Assembly (NCBI GenBank): GCA_003248565.1
Contig: QFOV01000155.1
Span: 1 to 7,555, forward strand
Reading direction: 5' to 3'
Length of the DNA: 7,555 nt
From: Stenotrophomonas sp.
GTDB lineage: Bacteria > Pseudomonadota > Gammaproteobacteria > Xanthomonadales > Xanthomonadaceae
Made by a program: the position numbers and the translations under genes. Below, piece after piece: positions 5,829 through 7,555 of the stretch; within the stretch, counting starts at the first letter, position 1, and every line of letters starts with the position of its first letter. The notes beneath the pieces are model-generated. The model ran no database searches. It was given only the letters and a program-made list of their open reading frames with translations, and was not told the DNA's origin.

Positions 5829-5862
5829 GCTCTTCGGAGCAGCTTCTCCTGCGAAGAGAAGC
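5829..5862 (+). other. Two tandem hairpins upstream of rdgC
   Basis: GCTC-TTCG-GAGC (5829-5840) is a short stem capped by a UUCG tetraloop. GCTTCTC (5842-5848) pairs with GAGAAGC (5856-5862) around a 7-nt loop. They lie 36-69 nt before the rdgC start, after the repeat element, and may be part of the rdgC mRNA leader or the 3' end of ttcA mRNA. No T-tract follows. Confidence 0.4.
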
Positions 5863-5897
5863 ATGCCCCTGAACCATGAATACGAAATAGGACATCC

Positions 5898-6806
5898 ATG
5901 TTTTTCAAGAACCTCACGCTGTTCCGTTTCCCAACCTCCATTGATTTTTCCGACGTCGATACGCTGCTGCCGCAGGTGGTGCTCAAGCCGGTCGGCGCGC
6001 TGGAAATGACCTCGCGCGGCTTCATCTCGCCGTTTGGTCGTGAAGAAAAGATCCAGTTCTCGCACCGCATCGGCGATGCGCTGTGGCTGACCGTCGGCGG
6101 TGAAGACAAGATCCTGCCCAGCGTGGTGGTCAACGACCTGCTGCAGCGCAAGCTGGAAGAGATCGAAGAGAAGGAAGGCCGCAAGCCCGGTGGCCGTGAG
6201 CGCAAGCGCCTGAAGGACGACCTGCTGCACGAGCTGCTGCCGCGCGCCTTCGTCAAGAGCTCGCGTACCGATGCCTTCCTCGACCTGCAGCACGGTTATG
6301 TCGCCGTCGACAGTTCCAGCCGCAAGACCGGCGAGAACGTGATGAGCGACATCCGCGGCATGCTCGGCAGCTTCCCGGCAATGCCGCTGAACGCCGAAGT
6401 CGCACCGCGCGCCATCCTGACCGCGTGGATCGCAGGCGAGCCGCTGCCCGAAGGCCTGAGCCTGGGCGAAGAATGCGAGATGAAGGACCCGGCCGAGGGT
6501 GGCGCGGTGGTCAAGTGCCAGCATCAGGAACTGCGCTGCGACGAGATCGACAAGCACCTGGATGCCGGCAAGCAGGTCACCAAGCTGGCGCTGATCTTCG
6601 AGGACAACCTGTCCTTCGTGCTCGGCGACGACCTGATCGTGCGCAAGTTGAAGTTCCTCGATGGCGCGCTGGACCAGCTCGAGCACATCGACGAGGAAGG
6701 CCGTCGCGCCGAACTGGATGCCCGCTTCGCCCTGCAGAGCGGTGAAATCCGTCGGCTGTTCCTGCTGCTGGAGCAGGCATTCAAGCTGAGCAAGGCTGAT
6801 AGCTGA
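5898..6806 (+). CDS. rdgC: Recombination-associated protein RdgC
   Basis: RdgC is a nucleoid-associated protein that forms a ring-shaped dimer around DNA and limits RecA-driven recombination. The 302-aa product matches the family length (E. coli RdgC about 303). It begins MFFKNLTLFRF, a hallmark N-terminus. It continues with GFISPFGR (about 34-41), a helical charged segment LEEIEEKEGRKPGGRERKRLKDDLL (broken here around residues 86-115), the SSRTDAFLDL and YVAVDSSSRKTGENVMSD landmarks, and a C-terminal helix ending FLLLEQAFKLSKAD. ATG 5898 has AGGA at 5889-5892 (5-nt spacing). It follows ttcA across a repeat-filled 145-nt gap, so it may have its own promoter, which I could not identify. It ends just before a strong hairpin. 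Confidence 0.97.
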   Translation: MFFKNLTLFRFPTSIDFSDVDTLLPQVVLKPVGALEMTSRGFISPFGREEKIQFSHRIGDALWLTVGGEDKILPSVVVNDLLQRKLEEIEEKEGRKPGGRERKRLKDDLLHELLPRAFVKSSRTDAFLDLQHGYVAVDSSSRKTGENVMSDIRGMLGSFPAMPLNAEVAPRAILTAWIAGEPLPEGLSLGEECEMKDPAEGGAVVKCQHQELRCDEIDKHLDAGKQVTKLALIFEDNLSFVLGDDLIVRKLKFLDGALDQLEHIDEEGRRAELDARFALQSGEIRRLFLLLEQAFKLSKADS

Positions 6807-6818
6807 ACCCGTTGCTGA

Positions 6819-6844
6819 CCTACCCGGTTTCGTAACCGGGTAGG
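6819..6844 (+). terminator. Strong hairpin after rdgC (terminator-like, no U-tract)
   Basis: CCTACCCGGTT (6819-6829) pairs perfectly with AACCGGGTAGG (6834-6844) around a TCGT loop, an 11-bp stem. It lies 12 nt after the rdgC stop. The following bases, GACTATGC, are not T-rich, so classical intrinsic termination is doubtful. It could act as an mRNA 3'-end stabiliser. It sits directly in front of the TATGCT box of the next gene. Confidence 0.5.
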
Positions 6845-6847
6845 GAC

Positions 6848-6853
6848 TATGCT
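6848..6853 (+). promoter_or_regulatory. Candidate -10 box for the metallopeptidase gene, leaderless geometry
   Basis: TATGCT ends exactly 7 positions before the A of ATG 6860, the same geometry as TAGAAT at ttcA. The sequence between (GGAACC) has only a weak ribosome site. The expected -35 location falls inside the hairpin (6825-6830, CGGTTT), which is a poor match. Confidence 0.38.
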
Positions 6854-6859
6854 GGAACC

Positions 6860-7555
6860 ATGGTTAGCCTGCTTCGCCGTCTGATGACCCCCGCCGCGCC
6901 GGTGATCCAGCGCGATACGGTGCGCCTGCGCCTGGACGATGCCGAGATCGAAGTGCTGCGCGTGCGTGATCCGCGTGCGCGCCGGCTCAAACTCAGCGTG
7001 GACGAACGTGGTGCGCGGCTGACCATGCCACTGCGGGCGAGTCTGGTTTCCGGCGAGCGCTTCCTGCAGGCCAACCGGCAATGGTTGCAGCAGCAGTTGG
7101 CGCGGCTGGGAGGCGATGGCTTGCTCGCGCCAGCACTGCGTCTGCGTGAGCCCGGCGTGCTGCCCCTGCGCGGCGAGTTGTTGCCGGTGCAATGGCAGGA
7201 AGGTCGGTTCACCCGCATCGAGGTTGATGCGGGTGTGGTGACGATCCAGCTGCCGGCACGCGCAGGGGAACCGGCGTTGCGGCGCGCGCTGCGAGAGTTC
7301 TATGAAGTGCAGGTGCGCGCCGATGTCGGCCAATGGCTGCCGCGCTATCTGCCGGGTCTGGCACGTGCACCGTCACGGCTGCGGCCAAAGGTGATGTCCT
7401 CGCAGTGGGGATCACTGGCGCCGGATGGTTCGATGGCCCTAGATCTGGCCTTGGTGTTGGCGCGGCCGTCGGCGTTCGAGTACGTGCTGGTGCACGAGTT
7501 GTGTCACTTGTTGCAGGCCAACCACTCACCGGCGTTCTGGGCGGAAGTGGAAGCG
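6860..7555 (+). CDS. YgjP-like (DUF45/M48-type) zinc metallopeptidase, C-terminus outside window
   Basis: 232 codons are visible from ATG 6860 to the right edge, with no stop reached; the family is usually about 230-260 aa, so only a short C-terminus is missing. The protease motif HELCH (212-216) supplies two zinc histidines and the catalytic Glu213; the family's third ligand is likely His222 in NHSPAFW (221-227). A basic N-terminal beta region (RRLKLSVDERGARLTMP) and the helix FLQANRQWLQQQLARL are also typical. QWGSL (182-186) sits where the family usually has RWGSC. No signal peptide or membrane segment is visible, so it is probably cytoplasmic. The nearby ATG at 6849 is out of frame. The physiological substrate of this family is not known to me. 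Confidence 0.9.
   Translation, partial: MVSLLRRLMTPAAPVIQRDTVRLRLDDAEIEVLRVRDPRARRLKLSVDERGARLTMPLRASLVSGERFLQANRQWLQQQLARLGGDGLLAPALRLREPGVLPLRGELLPVQWQEGRFTRIEVDAGVVTIQLPARAGEPALRRALREFYEVQVRADVGQWLPRYLPGLARAPSRLRPKVMSSQWGSLAPDGSMALDLALVLARPSAFEYVLVHELCHLLQANHSPAFWAEVEA

Noticed and set aside
5027..6256. Minus-strand 409-aa ORF spanning ttcA and rdgC
   Set aside because: It lies antisense to two well-identified genes; long antisense frames are common in GC-rich DNA and the translation has no domain-like features.
5799..6686. Minus-strand 295-aa ORF within rdgC
   Set aside because: Mirror frame of rdgC codons; its Leu/Ala/His-rich translation is typical of shadows of GC-rich genes.
1..7555. 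CRISPR array, tRNA, rRNA or insertion-sequence transposase
   Set aside because: No regularly spaced direct repeats, no cloverleaf or rRNA-like sequence and no transposase motifs were seen; the only mobile-type signals are the short REP-like repeats.

Overview
The window looks like chromosomal DNA of a Xanthomonadaceae gammaproteobacterium, most likely Stenotrophomonas. It is GC-rich. It carries ttcA followed by rdgC with Xanthomonad-like protein sequences. It also contains one short stem-loop headed by GTAG, which matches the SMAG (Stenotrophomonas maltophilia GTAG) class of REP-like elements. The genus call is inference from family knowledge; no search was possible.

Layout. (1) Positions 1-2733, minus strand: a tight three-gene set read right to left. 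It encodes a 341-aa lipoprotein, a 191-aa signal-peptide protein with one likely disulphide, and a Gln/Arg/Glu-rich coiled-coil protein with a signal peptide and four C-terminal cysteines that runs off the left edge. I recognise no family for any of them. All three are predicted to be exported, so they may form one envelope structure. (2) Positions 2734-3272: a 540-base gap that may encode a 95-aa leader ORF ending 2 nt before the lipoprotein start. It is unusually rich in hairpins. (3) Positions 3273-4394, plus strand: a LuxR-type HTH regulator with a PAS-like middle region, divergent from the exported-protein set. (4) Positions 4395-4552: a convergent gap with an 11-bp long-range inverted repeat, a small hairpin and the SMAG element. 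(5) Positions 4553-4747, minus strand: a YdcH/DUF465 small protein, divergent from ttcA across only 75 bp. (6) Positions 4823-6806, plus strand: ttcA (tRNA 2-thiocytidine synthesis) and rdgC (nucleoid/recombination-associated protein), separated by repeat-derived DNA that forms the last codons of ttcA. (7) Position 6860 to the right edge: a YgjP-like (DUF45) zinc metallopeptidase with an HELCH site, cut by the window end.

The right half is ordinary core-genome content. The left 3.3 kb (exported cassette, structured leader, divergent regulator) is the part that could be an undescribed system. The regulatory link is suggested only by gene arrangement. Two plus-strand genes (ttcA and the metallopeptidase) have a TAnnnT hexamer placed so that transcription would begin at the A of ATG, suggesting leaderless or near-leaderless mRNAs.
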